A stretch of DNA of 38,448 nt from an uncultured Eubacteriales bacterium (GCA_902787375.1 CADAGD010000011.1:1-38448); one strand, 5' to 3'. Positions 24,092 to 33,063 are shown, counted from the first letter of the stretch. Numbers and translations: made by a program. The notes: a model not told the origin generated them from the sequence alone.

Positions 24092-25428
24092 TGGCAAGGC
24101 TTCCTGTTTTCAAAGCTGCAAAAAGTTATGCCGACTTGCAGACGGCAAGGTTTCACATGCCCGGTCATAAGGGTATGCTTTATCCATACGATGTGACAGA
24201 AGTTCCCGGAACGGATAATCTCAACTCACCTACTGAAGCCATTTTGGAGTCTGAGCAGCTTTGCGCCAAGGTTCTTGGTGCTAAGAATGCGTTTTTTGTG
24301 GTAAACGGTTCAACTGCTTGCAATCTTGCGATGCTTTTCACAGTCGGCTGTGGAAAACGAGTACTGCTTGGGCGTGGATGTCATAAGTCGGCAATCAATG
24401 CGGTCGCGCTTGCGGGACAGGAAGTTTTTCCTCTTTTCCCCGATGAATACGGCACATATACCGCCGAGGCTGTTGACAAGGCTCTCACAGAAAATCCCTG
24501 TGACGCGGTTTTCCTGACGTCGCCCTCATACAGGGGCGAGACCTCGCCCATTGCCGAGATAGCCGAGGTCGCCCATAGGCACGGTGCTTTACTGCTTGTT
24601 GACGGCGCACACGGCGCACATTTCGCATTTTCCGATCAGCTTCCTCCCGTTCCCAAGGAGGCGGACATTTGGTGTGTTAGCTCCCATAAAACCCTTGCGG
24701 CTCTAACTCAGACCGCCATACTGCTGACGGGCGAAAGCTGTCCTTATTCAAGGTCAACCATCCAGAGGATGATAAGCGTGTTCCAGTCAACCAGCCCTTC
24801 GTATGAGCTTATGTTCTCTATCGAGAGGTCTGTTCTTGAGCCACTTGATTGGGACAGCCATATCAACCGCATTGCAGCTTTCGAGGACAGGCTCCGTGCG
24901 CTCCGCGGCGTCCGTGTACTCGGCAGGGCGGACAGGCATCTGCATGATATTACAAGGGTAAACATATCCACCCCCTGCATGACCGGGCATATGCTTGGCA
25001 TGGAGCTTGAAAAGCGCGGCGTGTATCCTGAAATGGCCGATGTGGAATGCGTTACGCTCATAACCACTCCCGCAGATAAGGATGAGTGGTATGACAGGTG
25101 TATTAATGCGCTTGAGGATATGGGACTTACGGAGAACGAAAAATATGTAACCCCCAACACCTCCTCCGTTTATTCCCAGTACAGGGGCGATTCCGTACTT
25201 TCCGTCCGGGAGGCTCTCACCGGAAAGACCTCCTATGTCAGCTTTGACGAGGCTGCCGGCAGGATTTCCGCGCAAACCGTCGGATGTTATCCTCCCGGAA
25301 CCGCCATACTGTTCCCCGGCGAAAAGATACTTCCCGAAGCCATTGAGTTCCTTCTGAATGAGGAACGCTCCGGTGCATATCTTTTCGGACTTGTTGACAG
25401 GAATATTGTTGTTGTAGACGAGGACTGA
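24091..25428 (+). CDS. Orn/Lys/Arg decarboxylase-family PLP enzyme (YaaO-like)
   Basis: A 445-residue fold-type I PLP enzyme. RFHMPGHKGM near residue 21 is a hallmark of the Orn/Lys/Arg decarboxylase group; VNGSTACNLAM, LLVDGAHGAHF and SSHKTLAALTQTA (PLP lysine) follow, and a smaller C-terminal domain ends the chain. It is shorter than the large inducible decarboxylases and matches the YaaO/SpeA-type size in Bacillota. Substrate could be arginine, lysine or ornithine and cannot be told from motifs. Neighbouring holB-like and PSP1 genes recall the Bacillus yaaO-tmk-holB-yaaT region, here without tmk. Confidence 0.88.
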   Translation: MARLPVFKAAKSYADLQTARFHMPGHKGMLYPYDVTEVPGTDNLNSPTEAILESEQLCAKVLGAKNAFFVVNGSTACNLAMLFTVGCGKRVLLGRGCHKSAINAVALAGQEVFPLFPDEYGTYTAEAVDKALTENPCDAVFLTSPSYRGETSPIAEIAEVAHRHGALLLVDGAHGAHFAFSDQLPPVPKEADIWCVSSHKTLAALTQTAILLTGESCPYSRSTIQRMISVFQSTSPSYELMFSIERSVLEPLDWDSHINRIAAFEDRLRALRGVRVLGRADRHLHDITRVNISTPCMTGHMLGMELEKRGVYPEMADVECVTLITTPADKDEWYDRCINALEDMGLTENEKYVTPNTSSVYSQYRGDSVLSVREALTGKTSYVSFDEAAGRISAQTVGCYPPGTAILFPGEKILPEAIEFLLNEERSGAYLFGLVDRNIVVVDED

Positions 25429-25432
25429 CATT

Positions 25433-26359
25433 TTGAACCAGCTTTTTCAAAAGCTTGAAGCATCCATACTTTCCGGGCGAATGCTGCATGCTTATCTGTT
25501 TGCCGGCAACGACCATGATTCAACGGACAACGCCGCAAGAGCGGCAGCTTCGCTCGTCCTTTACGATATCATTGATACCGAAAGGCTCAAAAACGAACCC
25601 GATTATATGGAGTACAGAGGCTCAATAACCATCGGTGAGTTTCGTGACGTCATTCGGCCCGAAATCTACAGGGAAACTTATGGCAAAAGGGGGCGCGTGG
25701 TCGTCTTCCTTTCCGCGCATCTGCTGTCCCCCATACTGCAAAACGCAATGCTCAAGGTCATCGAGGAGCCTCCTCAAAACACCCATATAATCCTGACGGG
25801 CAATGAATACGGAATACTGCCGACGATACGCTCAAGGTGTATGATTATCCGCTTCTCCTCCCCCGATATTGGTGAGCTGACTGCAAGTCTGAAGGATGCC
25901 GGGGCGTCGGCTGATGAGGCATTGCAGTATTCCATGATGAGCGGATTTGTCACGGCAAGGGCGTTAAGGCTTTTAAATGATGCGGACTTTCGTGAGCTTC
26001 GACGCGGCGTTTTAGCGGCGTTTATATCCTCGCTTAAATCATATCCTGATTTTAAGTGGTCAAAGGTCAAACGAGAGCGAACTGATTTTGCGGAAGCAAA
26101 CGAAATCCTTCTCCTTGCCTGCCATGATATGATGCGGCTCAAATTCGGTCTTTCGTCCGAATTCTGTAAGGATATAGAAAATGAGCTTAAAAAAATCAGT
26201 TTCCACTTTACAATGGGCCAAATAGGTTGTATTATAGATAGGATAACGGAAAATGCTCAGCGTCTTGCAACCAACGCATCATGCGGAGCCGCTTTTGACA
26301 GACTGTTCGCGGAGCTTTCCATGCTCGGTCTGCCCGATGAGCAAAGCCGTAAAGTTTGA
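25433..26359 (+). CDS. holB: DNA polymerase III delta'-like clamp-loader subunit
   Basis: A 308-residue relative of delta' (HolB). The clearest block is MLKVIEEPPQNTHIILTG followed by LPTIRSRCMIIRFS, the sensor/SRC region of clamp-loader proteins. The N-terminus GRMLHAYLFAGND lines up with the Walker A area but no GxxGxGK[ST] is present, and the four-Cys zinc module usual in Bacillota delta' is missing. It may thus be a structural, non-ATP-binding subunit. Start is TTG at 25433, four bases after the decarboxylase stop, with a GAGGA upstream at fair spacing. Position before the PSP1 gene supports the assignment. Confidence 0.82.
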   Translation: MNQLFQKLEASILSGRMLHAYLFAGNDHDSTDNAARAAASLVLYDIIDTERLKNEPDYMEYRGSITIGEFRDVIRPEIYRETYGKRGRVVVFLSAHLLSPILQNAMLKVIEEPPQNTHIILTGNEYGILPTIRSRCMIIRFSSPDIGELTASLKDAGASADEALQYSMMSGFVTARALRLLNDADFRELRRGVLAAFISSLKSYPDFKWSKVKRERTDFAEANEILLLACHDMMRLKFGLSSEFCKDIENELKKISFHFTMGQIGCIIDRITENAQRLATNASCGAAFDRLFAELSMLGLPDEQSRKV

Positions 26360-26379
26360 GAATTATTTAGGAGTTTTTA

Positions 26380-27507
26380 ATGAGTAAGGTAATTGGCGTC
26401 CGTTTTAAAGAAGGCGGTAAAATATATTACTTTGATCCACTTGAGTTTGAGATAAAGCCCGGCGACGGTGTAGTTGTCGATACATCAAGGGGAATCGTAT
26501 TCGGCGACGTTGCCGAAGCACCGCACATGGTTCCCGATGAACAGCTTGTCACGCCGTTAAAGCCCGTGATGCGAGTCGCAACCGAGGAGGATCATGAGCA
26601 GCGTCGTATATATCAGCAGAAGGAAAAGGAAGCTTATTCAATTTGCCAGACCAAAATAGAGGAACATGGTCTTGTTATGAAGCTTGTTGAGGTCGAATAC
26701 GCTTTCAACGGCTCAAAGATAATGTTCTATTTCACCGCTGACGGGAGGGTGGACTTCCGTGAACTGGTCAAAGACCTCGCCGGAATATTCAAAACGCGAA
26801 TCGAGCTTCGCCAGATAGGCGTCAGGGATGAAGCCAAAATGCTCGGCGGCTTGGGCGTATGCGGACGCCCCATCTGCTGTGCGTCGTTCCTCAACGATTT
26901 CATACCGGTATCCATAAAGATGGCAAAGGAACAAAGCCTTTCGCTCAACCAGACCAAAATATCCGGTATATGCGGAAGGCTCATGTGCTGTTTAAAATTT
27001 GAACAGGCAGGCTACGAGGCAATGCACAAGATAATGCCGCGCGTGGGCAAGGATGTTATAACCCCCGACGGCACAGGCACCGTGCTTGAAAACAATGTTA
27101 TAAGCGAAACGACAGCCGTCAAGGTTCAGCTTGCCGACGGGACATTTGAAGTCAGAAGCTATCCGTTCCGCGAGCTGACAAACAAAGCGGGCAAGCCGTA
27201 TTGCGACCATGAATGTGAATCCTGTCAACGCGATTGCTCATGCTGCAATCGTGATAACGAGCCTGGCATGGAGGAATCCGCAGTTGTTGCAGAATCATCC
27301 CCTGAGTATGCTTCCTCGGACGACTCGGAAAGCATTGCCAATAATGAGCAGGAGGATTCCGCGGCAAAAAGCTCTGATGAAAAAGCCATAATCCCCGAAG
27401 CTGATTCTAACAGCAATGCGCGGGAAAATGACGTTTCAGACGCAGACAGCGTCGAAGCCTCAGAACCCATTGACAAGAGCAACGGCTCTGGCGGTGATAC
27501 TCTCTAA
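26380..27507 (+). CDS. ricT: PSP1-domain protein (RicT/YaaT-like)
   Basis: A 375-residue PSP1 protein. The core (about residues 1-265) has DTSRGIVFGDV, GRVDFRELVKDLAGIFKTRI and the paired Cys motifs CGRPICCASFL and CGRLMCCLKFE, which in the RicA/RicF/RicT complex of Bacillus bind an Fe-S cluster and support RNA processing and development. After the core comes a short Cys-rich stretch (about residues 275-292, eight Cys) and then an acidic, Ser-rich, probably disordered tail of about 80 residues. AGGAG precedes the ATG. The last 48 bases overlap the end of ispDF on the other strand. Confidence 0.9.
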   Translation: MSKVIGVRFKEGGKIYYFDPLEFEIKPGDGVVVDTSRGIVFGDVAEAPHMVPDEQLVTPLKPVMRVATEEDHEQRRIYQQKEKEAYSICQTKIEEHGLVMKLVEVEYAFNGSKIMFYFTADGRVDFRELVKDLAGIFKTRIELRQIGVRDEAKMLGGLGVCGRPICCASFLNDFIPVSIKMAKEQSLSLNQTKISGICGRLMCCLKFEQAGYEAMHKIMPRVGKDVITPDGTGTVLENNVISETTAVKVQLADGTFEVRSYPFRELTNKAGKPYCDHECESCQRDCSCCNRDNEPGMEESAVVAESSPEYASSDDSESIANNEQEDSAAKSSDEKAIIPEADSNSNARENDVSDADSVEASEPIDKSNGSGGDTL

Positions 27508-28635
27508 ATTCCCCTCCGGCCCAAGGTGCTCCGGAGTTGTAGCCTTTATGCTTATATCATCAATGCCGATGTCTTTTATGACATCGGCTATGTTTTTTCT
27601 CATAGCCTCAATATGCGGCGCAAGCTTCGGCTCCTGCGCGGTTATAACCGCGTCGATATTCGATACCGAAAAACCTTTTGCTTTCAGCATCGAAACGGTT
27701 CTTTCAAGCAATATCATGCTCGATATGCCCTTGTACTGAATATCCTTATCAGAAAAATGCCGTCCTATATCCCCCATTGCCGCGGCTCCGAAAAGCGCGT
27801 CTATTATCGCGTGTACCAATACGTCCGCGTCGGAATGTCCGAGCAATCCCAGCCTAAACGGTATATGCACGCCTCCGAGTATAAGTTCCCTGCCCTCGGT
27901 AAGTCTATGCGTATCCTCTCCGATGCCAACTCTGATCTTCATATCGTTTCCGCACACCTTTCTGAAAAAGTCAATGTCATTGCTCTCCGTCAGCTTCTGG
28001 TTCTCCATACTTCCGGGAGTCAGCCTCAAATGCCCATACAGCGATTGCCAAATGGCAGCGTCATCCGTGACCTCCCCCGCTGTTTCATATGCCTTGAGCA
28101 AGCCTTCTCTCTCAAAACACTGCGGGGTCTGCATAAGAACAAGCTCATCCCTCGGAACCGTTTCAAAAGTCGTGCTGTTTCTGACGGTGTCGCGCATTTT
28201 CACCGCAGCGACGCCTGAGCCGAACTCCTTTGCGCTCTTTATGGCAAGTCCTATAGTTTCGTCGGATACCATGCACCTTGCACAATCGTGTATAGCGACC
28301 GTTTCACATCGCGTTGCTCTTATTCCCGCAAGCACGGAGTCCTGCCTTCTTGCACCGCCCATAACAATACTCACATGGACTGAGGTCATCTCGGCGGCAT
28401 GTCTCGCCGCATCAGCCGTCGATTCTGAAACGACGATCACTATTTCGTCAACATGCTTTGAAAAGCGGCTCACACAATGCTCGATAGGATTTCTGCCGCA
28501 GATATCCACAAGCATTTTGTTTATCGGAACGCCGTCCATATCCCGTCCCATTCTTGTTGAACTGCCCGCTGCAAGCAATATGGCACATACTTTGTTCTCT
28601 TTGTTATCTTTGTTCTCTGTATTCATATAAATCAC
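27460..28635 (-). CDS. ispDF: Bifunctional IspD-IspF enzyme of the MEP isoprenoid pathway
   Basis: A 391-residue fusion. About residues 1-225 are the 2-C-methyl-D-erythritol 4-phosphate cytidylyltransferase (AILLAAGSSTRMG, then IHDCARCMVS where DxAR is expected as H-D-x-A-R, and LMQTPQCF). About residues 232-391 are the 2,4-cyclodiphosphate synthase (IRVGIGEDTHRL with metal ligands Asp and His, LGHSDADVLVHAIIDALFGA, and KATTPEHLGPEG). Only steps 2 and 5 of the pathway are thus joined, as in other IspDF proteins. An ATG at 28626 is an alternative start. It lies after rqcP and probably on the same transcript, with a hairpin between them. Its 3' end overlaps the PSP1 gene. Confidence 0.94.
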   Translation of the reverse strand: MIYMNTENKDNKENKVCAILLAAGSSTRMGRDMDGVPINKMLVDICGRNPIEHCVSRFSKHVDEIVIVVSESTADAARHAAEMTSVHVSIVMGGARRQDSVLAGIRATRCETVAIHDCARCMVSDETIGLAIKSAKEFGSGVAAVKMRDTVRNSTTFETVPRDELVLMQTPQCFEREGLLKAYETAGEVTDDAAIWQSLYGHLRLTPGSMENQKLTESNDIDFFRKVCGNDMKIRVGIGEDTHRLTEGRELILGGVHIPFRLGLLGHSDADVLVHAIIDALFGAAAMGDIGRHFSDKDIQYKGISSMILLERTVSMLKAKGFSVSNIDAVITAQEPKLAPHIEAMRKNIADVIKDIGIDDISIKATTPEHLGPEGNLESITARAVALVNGF

Positions 28636-28643
28636 TCTAAATC

Positions 28644-28672
28644 AAGCGTCATGCCCGCAGGACATGACGCTC
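28644..28672 (-). repeat. Perfect inverted repeat between rqcP and ispDF
   Basis: GCGTCATG (28646-28653) and CATGACGC (28663-28670) form a perfect 8-bp stem that extends by two C-G pairs inside the loop. Neither side has a good T run, so it is a weak terminator at best and may be an mRNA processing or stability element. Short AAATCACTC repeats flank it. Confidence 0.55.
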
Positions 28673-28683
28673 AAATCACTCAA

Positions 28684-28932
28684 TCACTCGTTTGATATGA
28701 CACGGTACATCTCATCCGCCGTTTCCTTGGAGGCAAACTCGCGTACTGACAATATCTCGGCTGTAAAGAGCTTGGCTCCGAGTCTTATGCCTATTATATC
28801 GCCTTCCTTGACCTCGGTAGACGGCTTTGCCACCTTATCGTTAATAGTTACACGACCTGCCGAACACGCCTCATTTGCGACCGTGCGTCTTTTGATTATC
28901 CTCGAAACCTTTAAAAATTTATCCAATCTCAT
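28684..28932 (-). CDS. rqcP: S4-domain RNA-binding protein, RqcP type
   Basis: An 82-residue protein that is almost entirely an S4 domain: [20 protein letters not shown], then [21 protein letters not shown]. Size and sequence match RqcP (YabO) of Bacillota, which works with RqcH in alanine tailing of nascent chains on stalled 50S subunits. AGGAGA lies eight bases before the ATG. It follows the foldase gene by four bases, a common arrangement in Clostridia. An Hsp15-like heat-shock protein is a related alternative. Confidence 0.92.
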   Translation of the reverse strand: MRLDKFLKVSRIIKRRTVANEACSAGRVTINDKVAKPSTEVKEGDIIGIRLGAKLFTAEILSVREFASKETADEMYRVISNE

Positions 28933-28936
28933 TCTG

Positions 28937-30373
28937 TTATTCTCCTGTATGCTTCTTTAAATCTTCAATCCCAACCGACCTTATCGAATCATAATCAACT
29001 GTCAGTTCGGGATCATTTTTCCATTCGTCAACCAGGGCTTCCCATTGCTTGTCCTGTACGCCCTTGCTGCAAACGATTTTTATATCATCATACAGCTTGT
29101 CAACGGGTACATCCCCGGATGCTTCATCAGCGGCATAATAGATGATATGATACGCTCCGTTGTCGAAGAAGACCTTGGAATACTCTCCGACCGAAAGCTT
29201 TTTAAACTCGTTCTTTACACCCTCGCTCCAATCGTTGAGGCTCTTATACTCAAGGCTTATAAGCTCTCCCCTTGTTTGGAACGACTTGCAGCCTTCGGCG
29301 GTTCCGCTGCCGATGACCCTCTCATCCTCGGTGTATTTCAGCATTACATCGCTGAAAACTTTCCCATGCTCAAGCTCCCCAAAAGCCATGTACGCTTTGT
29401 TTCTCGCATCCTCAACGTATTTGCCGAACTCATTATCCGTACTGTCCTTCAGTCTGTTATACTCGGCTATTATCTCAGTTATCCTCTCCGAATGCGTATG
29501 AGTGCTGTTCACAGCATCCTCAAACGCCAACTCATTGAATTCCGCTTTAAGCTCATTCATGCGCTCCTTATTGGTATGGTATTCGCTCGGAAGCTCACCA
29601 TTCGGATTTATGACAATGTGCATTATCCTTGCGTATCCCGCAGGAACATATGTAATGGGATAAGCATTATCATCCCGCCCGAATGACTGTTCGTAAAGCT
29701 CCTCATCCGCCTTATACTTTTCCGGGAACTCCTTATATTTATCCTTGTCGCTCTCATGCGCACTCTGATACCATTTCATCACATCGTCATCGGTTGGCTC
29801 AAATTCAGCGCACACAGCCTCCTTGTACTTACGGACAATATAGGAATCTCTCGCCTTTGCTCTGTAATACTCCTTATAGTCATCCCAACTCATCGCTATA
29901 CCTGTGCAGTATTCTGCTTCGGAGTTGACAAGACCGTCAAAATACGTTTCAACGGTAACGCTTTGATCCTCCGCAAAGCTCTTTTCGGCATACTCCATCA
30001 GCCGATCATATAGCTCATCTATCTCCTCTTGGGTCTGATCACTCAGCTCCTTCTCCTGCTCGTCATTGAGCTTGAAGCCCGCAAGCTTCGCCTGATGCCT
30101 TATTACCATATCCATTGATATGGAGTCCAATATCCAATCCTGGAAGCTTTCAAGCGAGGACTTGTCGTTTAAAGGATCCTGCCCGCCAGTCTGCATGTAT
30201 GGCAAATACTTATCAAAGAGTGCCTTAAATACAGCAAGGCTTGCTTTTTCCTCTCCAATTGATATAACCGTCCGCGACATATCGACCGTCTTTTTCTCGT
30301 CGAGCGCGCAGGAACACAGTATGGAACAGACAGCTAATGTCAGACACAAACCAATCCGCAAGAGTTTACCCAT
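28937..30373 (-). CDS. PrsA/SurA-like foldase lipoprotein
   Basis: A 478-residue secreted lipoprotein (signal ending LCSC, Cys22). An N-terminal SurA-like helical region spans about residues 35-220. The central segment [11 protein letters not shown] marks the start of a parvulin-type region, which is interrupted by a helical stretch and resumes with [34 protein letters not shown] near residue 400. The parvulin core is divergent, so isomerase activity is uncertain and a chaperone role for exported proteins is the safer view. Its own promoter lies upstream, and rqcP follows by four bases. Comparable PrsA-rqcP pairs are seen in many Clostridia. Confidence 0.83.
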   Translation of the reverse strand: MGKLLRIGLCLTLAVCSILCSCALDEKKTVDMSRTVISIGEEKASLAVFKALFDKYLPYMQTGGQDPLNDKSSLESFQDWILDSISMDMVIRHQAKLAGFKLNDEQEKELSDQTQEEIDELYDRLMEYAEKSFAEDQSVTVETYFDGLVNSEAEYCTGIAMSWDDYKEYYRAKARDSYIVRKYKEAVCAEFEPTDDDVMKWYQSAHESDKDKYKEFPEKYKADEELYEQSFGRDDNAYPITYVPAGYARIMHIVINPNGELPSEYHTNKERMNELKAEFNELAFEDAVNSTHTHSERITEIIAEYNRLKDSTDNEFGKYVEDARNKAYMAFGELEHGKVFSDVMLKYTEDERVIGSGTAEGCKSFQTRGELISLEYKSLNDWSEGVKNEFKKLSVGEYSKVFFDNGAYHIIYYAADEASGDVPVDKLYDDIKIVCSKGVQDKQWEALVDEWKNDPELTVDYDSIRSVGIEDLKKHTGE

Positions 30374-30410
30374 GTCAATCGCTCCTTCTTTTACAGTATT
30401 ATCATCATTT

Positions 30411-30438
30411 ATTATATCATTTTAAAGCATTATTGCAA
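30411..30438 (-). promoter_or_regulatory. Promoter of the foldase - rqcP - ispDF unit
   Basis: On the minus strand TTGCAA (30438-30433) and a consensus TATAAT (30416-30411) are 16 bases apart, ending about 37 bases before the ATG at 30373. GAAGGAG is the ribosome-binding site. Confidence 0.62.
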
Positions 30439-30517
30439 CACATTTAAGCAAATTGTCACTATTGAGTGCATCGCAAAAATATATGATTAAAAAACATTCT
30501 GAATTTGAAGATTATAC

Positions 30518-30547
30518 TTGCTCTTTAAGCCCATAATGGGGTATAAT
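30518..30547 (+). promoter_or_regulatory. Promoter of the large surface-protein gene
   Basis: TTGCTC at 30518-30523 and a consensus TATAAT at 30542-30547 with an 18-base spacer. It is 35 bases upstream of the TTG start and points away from the foldase promoter. I see nothing else in the 208-base gap. Confidence 0.6.
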
Positions 30548-30581
30548 AATAATTATTCAGTAAAAGAGAGGAGTTTGAGTC

Positions 30582-32390
30582 TTGAACAGAATATTAAAGA
30601 AGATCATGTCTATCATTCTTTGTGCAGTCATGATCTGTGCTGTAATGCCAAATTATGTCCATGCTGCCACTTCAACGGCTCATGTTTCAATATCAGTAAC
30701 CCCGCGTGAATTGGCTTCCGAGGGCAAGGTTACGGTTTCGATAACACTTACAAATACAAACAATTCAGGCGGCTCCACAACCCCAACAGCCAAGCCGGTC
30801 GAAACGGATAAGCCGACCATCACAACCGTCCCTGGAACGCCTACCCCCGCACCCACTCAGGGGCCGCAGCCTACTGAGGTTCCATCCACTCCGGAGCCTT
30901 CCGAAACGGATGATGCGGGTACCGGCTCCCTGCCCGGCGGCGAGGAAGATGAAGCTTCCGTTTCCGGCATAATCTCAACTAAAGCCGTTTCCTCAATAGG
31001 AACAAAGGCTGTCGGTGATTATACCAATATAACGATTTCAAACTCCTATGGTGTCTCTTTCAACACGCAGGGGGTCGTTATTGCCGCAGGCTCAAAAAAG
31101 ACTTTTACGGGAAGCATGTCCGTTTCCTCAGGCATGATAGGCGTCGAACTGCCATTTACGGTCAGTTGGAACGACAATGGCCAGAAAAAGTCCGAAACAG
31201 TCACCTGCAAGATAAGCCGTCTTAACACATCTCCCTACCTTACGGTTGTGCGTACAGCCAATCCGGTAAACGCTTCCGTCGGTACAGAGGTAACGCTCAC
31301 TTATACATTTACAAACTCCGGGTCAATAAGCCTGTCCAACATAACCCTTGTGGACAGGTACGTCAAGGGATCGTCCTCTCCCCTTCTGAGCCCGTTCTCA
31401 CTCACACCCGGAGCTACTAAAGTATTCACCTACTCGTTTACGATGGGCAATTCGACTATCGTGTCATCCCCCGTTGTCAAATTCTATGCTCAGGGCAACT
31501 CCACGGAGCTTGTCAAGAATGTAGCAAGTCTCACAATAGGGCTTATTCAATCTCAGCTCACGAAGGAGATAATAGCGGGAACTCCTACGCCCGACGGTGT
31601 GAAATTCACCATTTACTTAACCAACAACGGCAACCAGAAGCTCAGCTCGCTTGTTGTTACCGATGAGCGCGGCTCAAGTGTCTCAAACGGCTCGTTCTCG
31701 CTCGCTGTCGGTGAAACAAAGGTGCTTCAGTATTTTGTCTCCAACCCCTCCACCGTGCGCTATGTTGTTTTCAACATAGACGGAAAGGACTATAACGGCA
31801 CGGATTTTAAGGATAATACTTCGAGTTATGTCGTTCGCCCGTATATTGACAGCTCGCTGCTCGGTCTTACATTCACCGCCGTAACAACAACCTCTCTCAG
31901 CGAGGACAATGTTATAAGCTTCGAGTTTTCGTTTGAAAATACAGGCTCCCTCGATTACCACAACCTTTCCGTAACCGAAAAGGAGCTTGGTTATGAGATT
32001 TACAAGCTTGAAAGCCTGAACGTCGGAAAGACCGAAAAGGCAAGTGTCACCGTCAACATAGGGGATTTGAGCAATCTTGTATTCATACTGACAGCCGAGG
32101 ATCCCTCAGGCAATACGCACACTCACGAGGCCTATGTAACCGCGGAACGTATGAATATAGGCGAGATGATACCTTCTAACGATCCAACCAACAACGGCGG
32201 AAGTGTGGATGTTATCGAGGATGACTCGGAGCTCGGAAAAAAACTCGACGGACTCATTACGGATACAGGCACAAGGCTTATGAGCTGGTTCAGGGTTCTT
32301 GGAGTAATAGCTATAATTGCCGCTGTCGCCATGATAGTCCTCGGCGTTTCCGAAATCGTCATCCGCAGGAATAAGAGAAATCATAAATAA
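30582..32390 (+). CDS. Cell-surface protein with repeated Ig-like (CARDB/DUF11-type) domains and C-terminal anchor
   Basis: A 602-residue exported protein: signal peptide (cleavage likely after YVHAA), three to four beta-sandwich repeats of about 100-120 residues (for example LTYTFTNSGSISLSNITLVD, FTIYLTNNGNQKLSSLVVTD and FEFSFENTGSLDYHNLSVTE), and a C-terminal membrane helix with a basic tail RRNKRNHK; no LPXTG is present. A Pro/Thr/Glu-rich stretch at about residues 67-125 interrupts the first domain. Such proteins are adhesive or structural. The start is TTG at 30582 with GAGAGGAG eight bases upstream; it gives MNRILKKIMS, a good signal start. Function is not known beyond surface location. 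Confidence 0.82.
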   Translation: MNRILKKIMSIILCAVMICAVMPNYVHAATSTAHVSISVTPRELASEGKVTVSITLTNTNNSGGSTTPTAKPVETDKPTITTVPGTPTPAPTQGPQPTEVPSTPEPSETDDAGTGSLPGGEEDEASVSGIISTKAVSSIGTKAVGDYTNITISNSYGVSFNTQGVVIAAGSKKTFTGSMSVSSGMIGVELPFTVSWNDNGQKKSETVTCKISRLNTSPYLTVVRTANPVNASVGTEVTLTYTFTNSGSISLSNITLVDRYVKGSSSPLLSPFSLTPGATKVFTYSFTMGNSTIVSSPVVKFYAQGNSTELVKNVASLTIGLIQSQLTKEIIAGTPTPDGVKFTIYLTNNGNQKLSSLVVTDERGSSVSNGSFSLAVGETKVLQYFVSNPSTVRYVVFNIDGKDYNGTDFKDNTSSYVVRPYIDSSLLGLTFTAVTTTSLSEDNVISFEFSFENTGSLDYHNLSVTEKELGYEIYKLESLNVGKTEKASVTVNIGDLSNLVFILTAEDPSGNTHTHEAYVTAERMNIGEMIPSNDPTNNGGSVDVIEDDSELGKKLDGLITDTGTRLMSWFRVLGVIAIIAAVAMIVLGVSEIVIRRNKRNHK

Positions 32391-32405
32391 GAAACTGTCA
32401 AAATC

Positions 32406-32442
32406 AAAAACAAGCGCGGATGCTTTCCTCGCTTGTTTCCAT
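32406..32442. terminator. Bidirectional terminator between the surface protein and UDG genes
   Basis: AAACAAGCG and CGCTTGTTT form a 9-bp stem around 13 bases. On the minus strand it is followed by TTTGATTTTG after the stem's own T run, on the plus strand by CCATTTATATTGTTTTT. It sits between two convergent genes and can serve both. Confidence 0.8.
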
Positions 32443-32454
32443 TTATATTGTTTT

Positions 32455-33063
32455 TCATAAGCTTCGACAAAGCTCTCCAAGCCTTACGAGATCGTCCTCA
32501 AGCACGGGCTTCAGTGCCCTGTTATAGATGGATGCGGCAGGATGATAAAGCGGAAAAGCTATATAATGCACCCCGTCGATCATCAAACCCATCGGCGCAC
32601 CGTGCGCGGCTCCGACCTTTACGGGCTCAAGGCTTTCGTCGGCTAACATCGCAACAGCCGAAAGCGGAACATTCCCAAGTGTCGCAATAACTCTCGGTCT
32701 GACAGCGGCTATTTCATAGCGAAGCAAGGCAAGTCCTTCCCTGATCTCATCTGCGGTTGGCGTACGATTGCTCGTTCGTCCGTTGCATGTCTTGGTTGGA
32801 CGGTACTTCACGGTATTGGTAACAAAAACAGCCTGTCTGTCTATCTCGGCAAGCTCAAGCATTCTGTCAAGCTGCTTGCCCGCTCTTCCGACAAACGGTC
32901 TGCCGCATTCCGCTTCTTCCCTGCCCGGTGCTTCGCCAATAAACATTATGACCGGACTTTGACTGTTTCCCTCACCGAATACGGGATGCTCCCTATCCCC
33001 CTCATTCTCCGCGTTCAGCTTCGCCAGTCTTACTCTTTCCGCCTGATACTTTTCGTTTATCAT
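32455..33063 (-). CDS. Uracil-DNA glycosylase of the family 4 type, without Fe-S cysteines
   Basis: A 202-residue protein with the family 4/5 motifs MFIGEAPGREEAECGRPFVG (motif 1), TNTVKYRP and the FPLYHPAA motif with the catalytic-site His. Classical family 4 enzymes bind a 4Fe-4S cluster with a CxxC pair near the N-terminus, a Cys in KCRPP and one further on. Here the N-terminus has no Cys, KCRPP is KYRPT and the fourth site (EIREGLALLRYEI) also lacks Cys. The fold and uracil-excision role are likely, but the cluster is not. A perfect consensus promoter lies upstream. Confidence 0.86.
   Translation of the reverse strand: MINEKYQAERVRLAKLNAENEGDREHPVFGEGNSQSPVIMFIGEAPGREEAECGRPFVGRAGKQLDRMLELAEIDRQAVFVTNTVKYRPTKTCNGRTSNRTPTADEIREGLALLRYEIAAVRPRVIATLGNVPLSAVAMLADESLEPVKVGAAHGAPMGLMIDGVHYIAFPLYHPAASIYNRALKPVLEDDLVRLGELCRSL

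Noticed and set aside
27923-28630. 235-residue open frame on the plus strand opposite ispDF
   Set aside because: Ser/Thr-rich translation without any family motif, fully inside ispDF, which has all its catalytic motifs.
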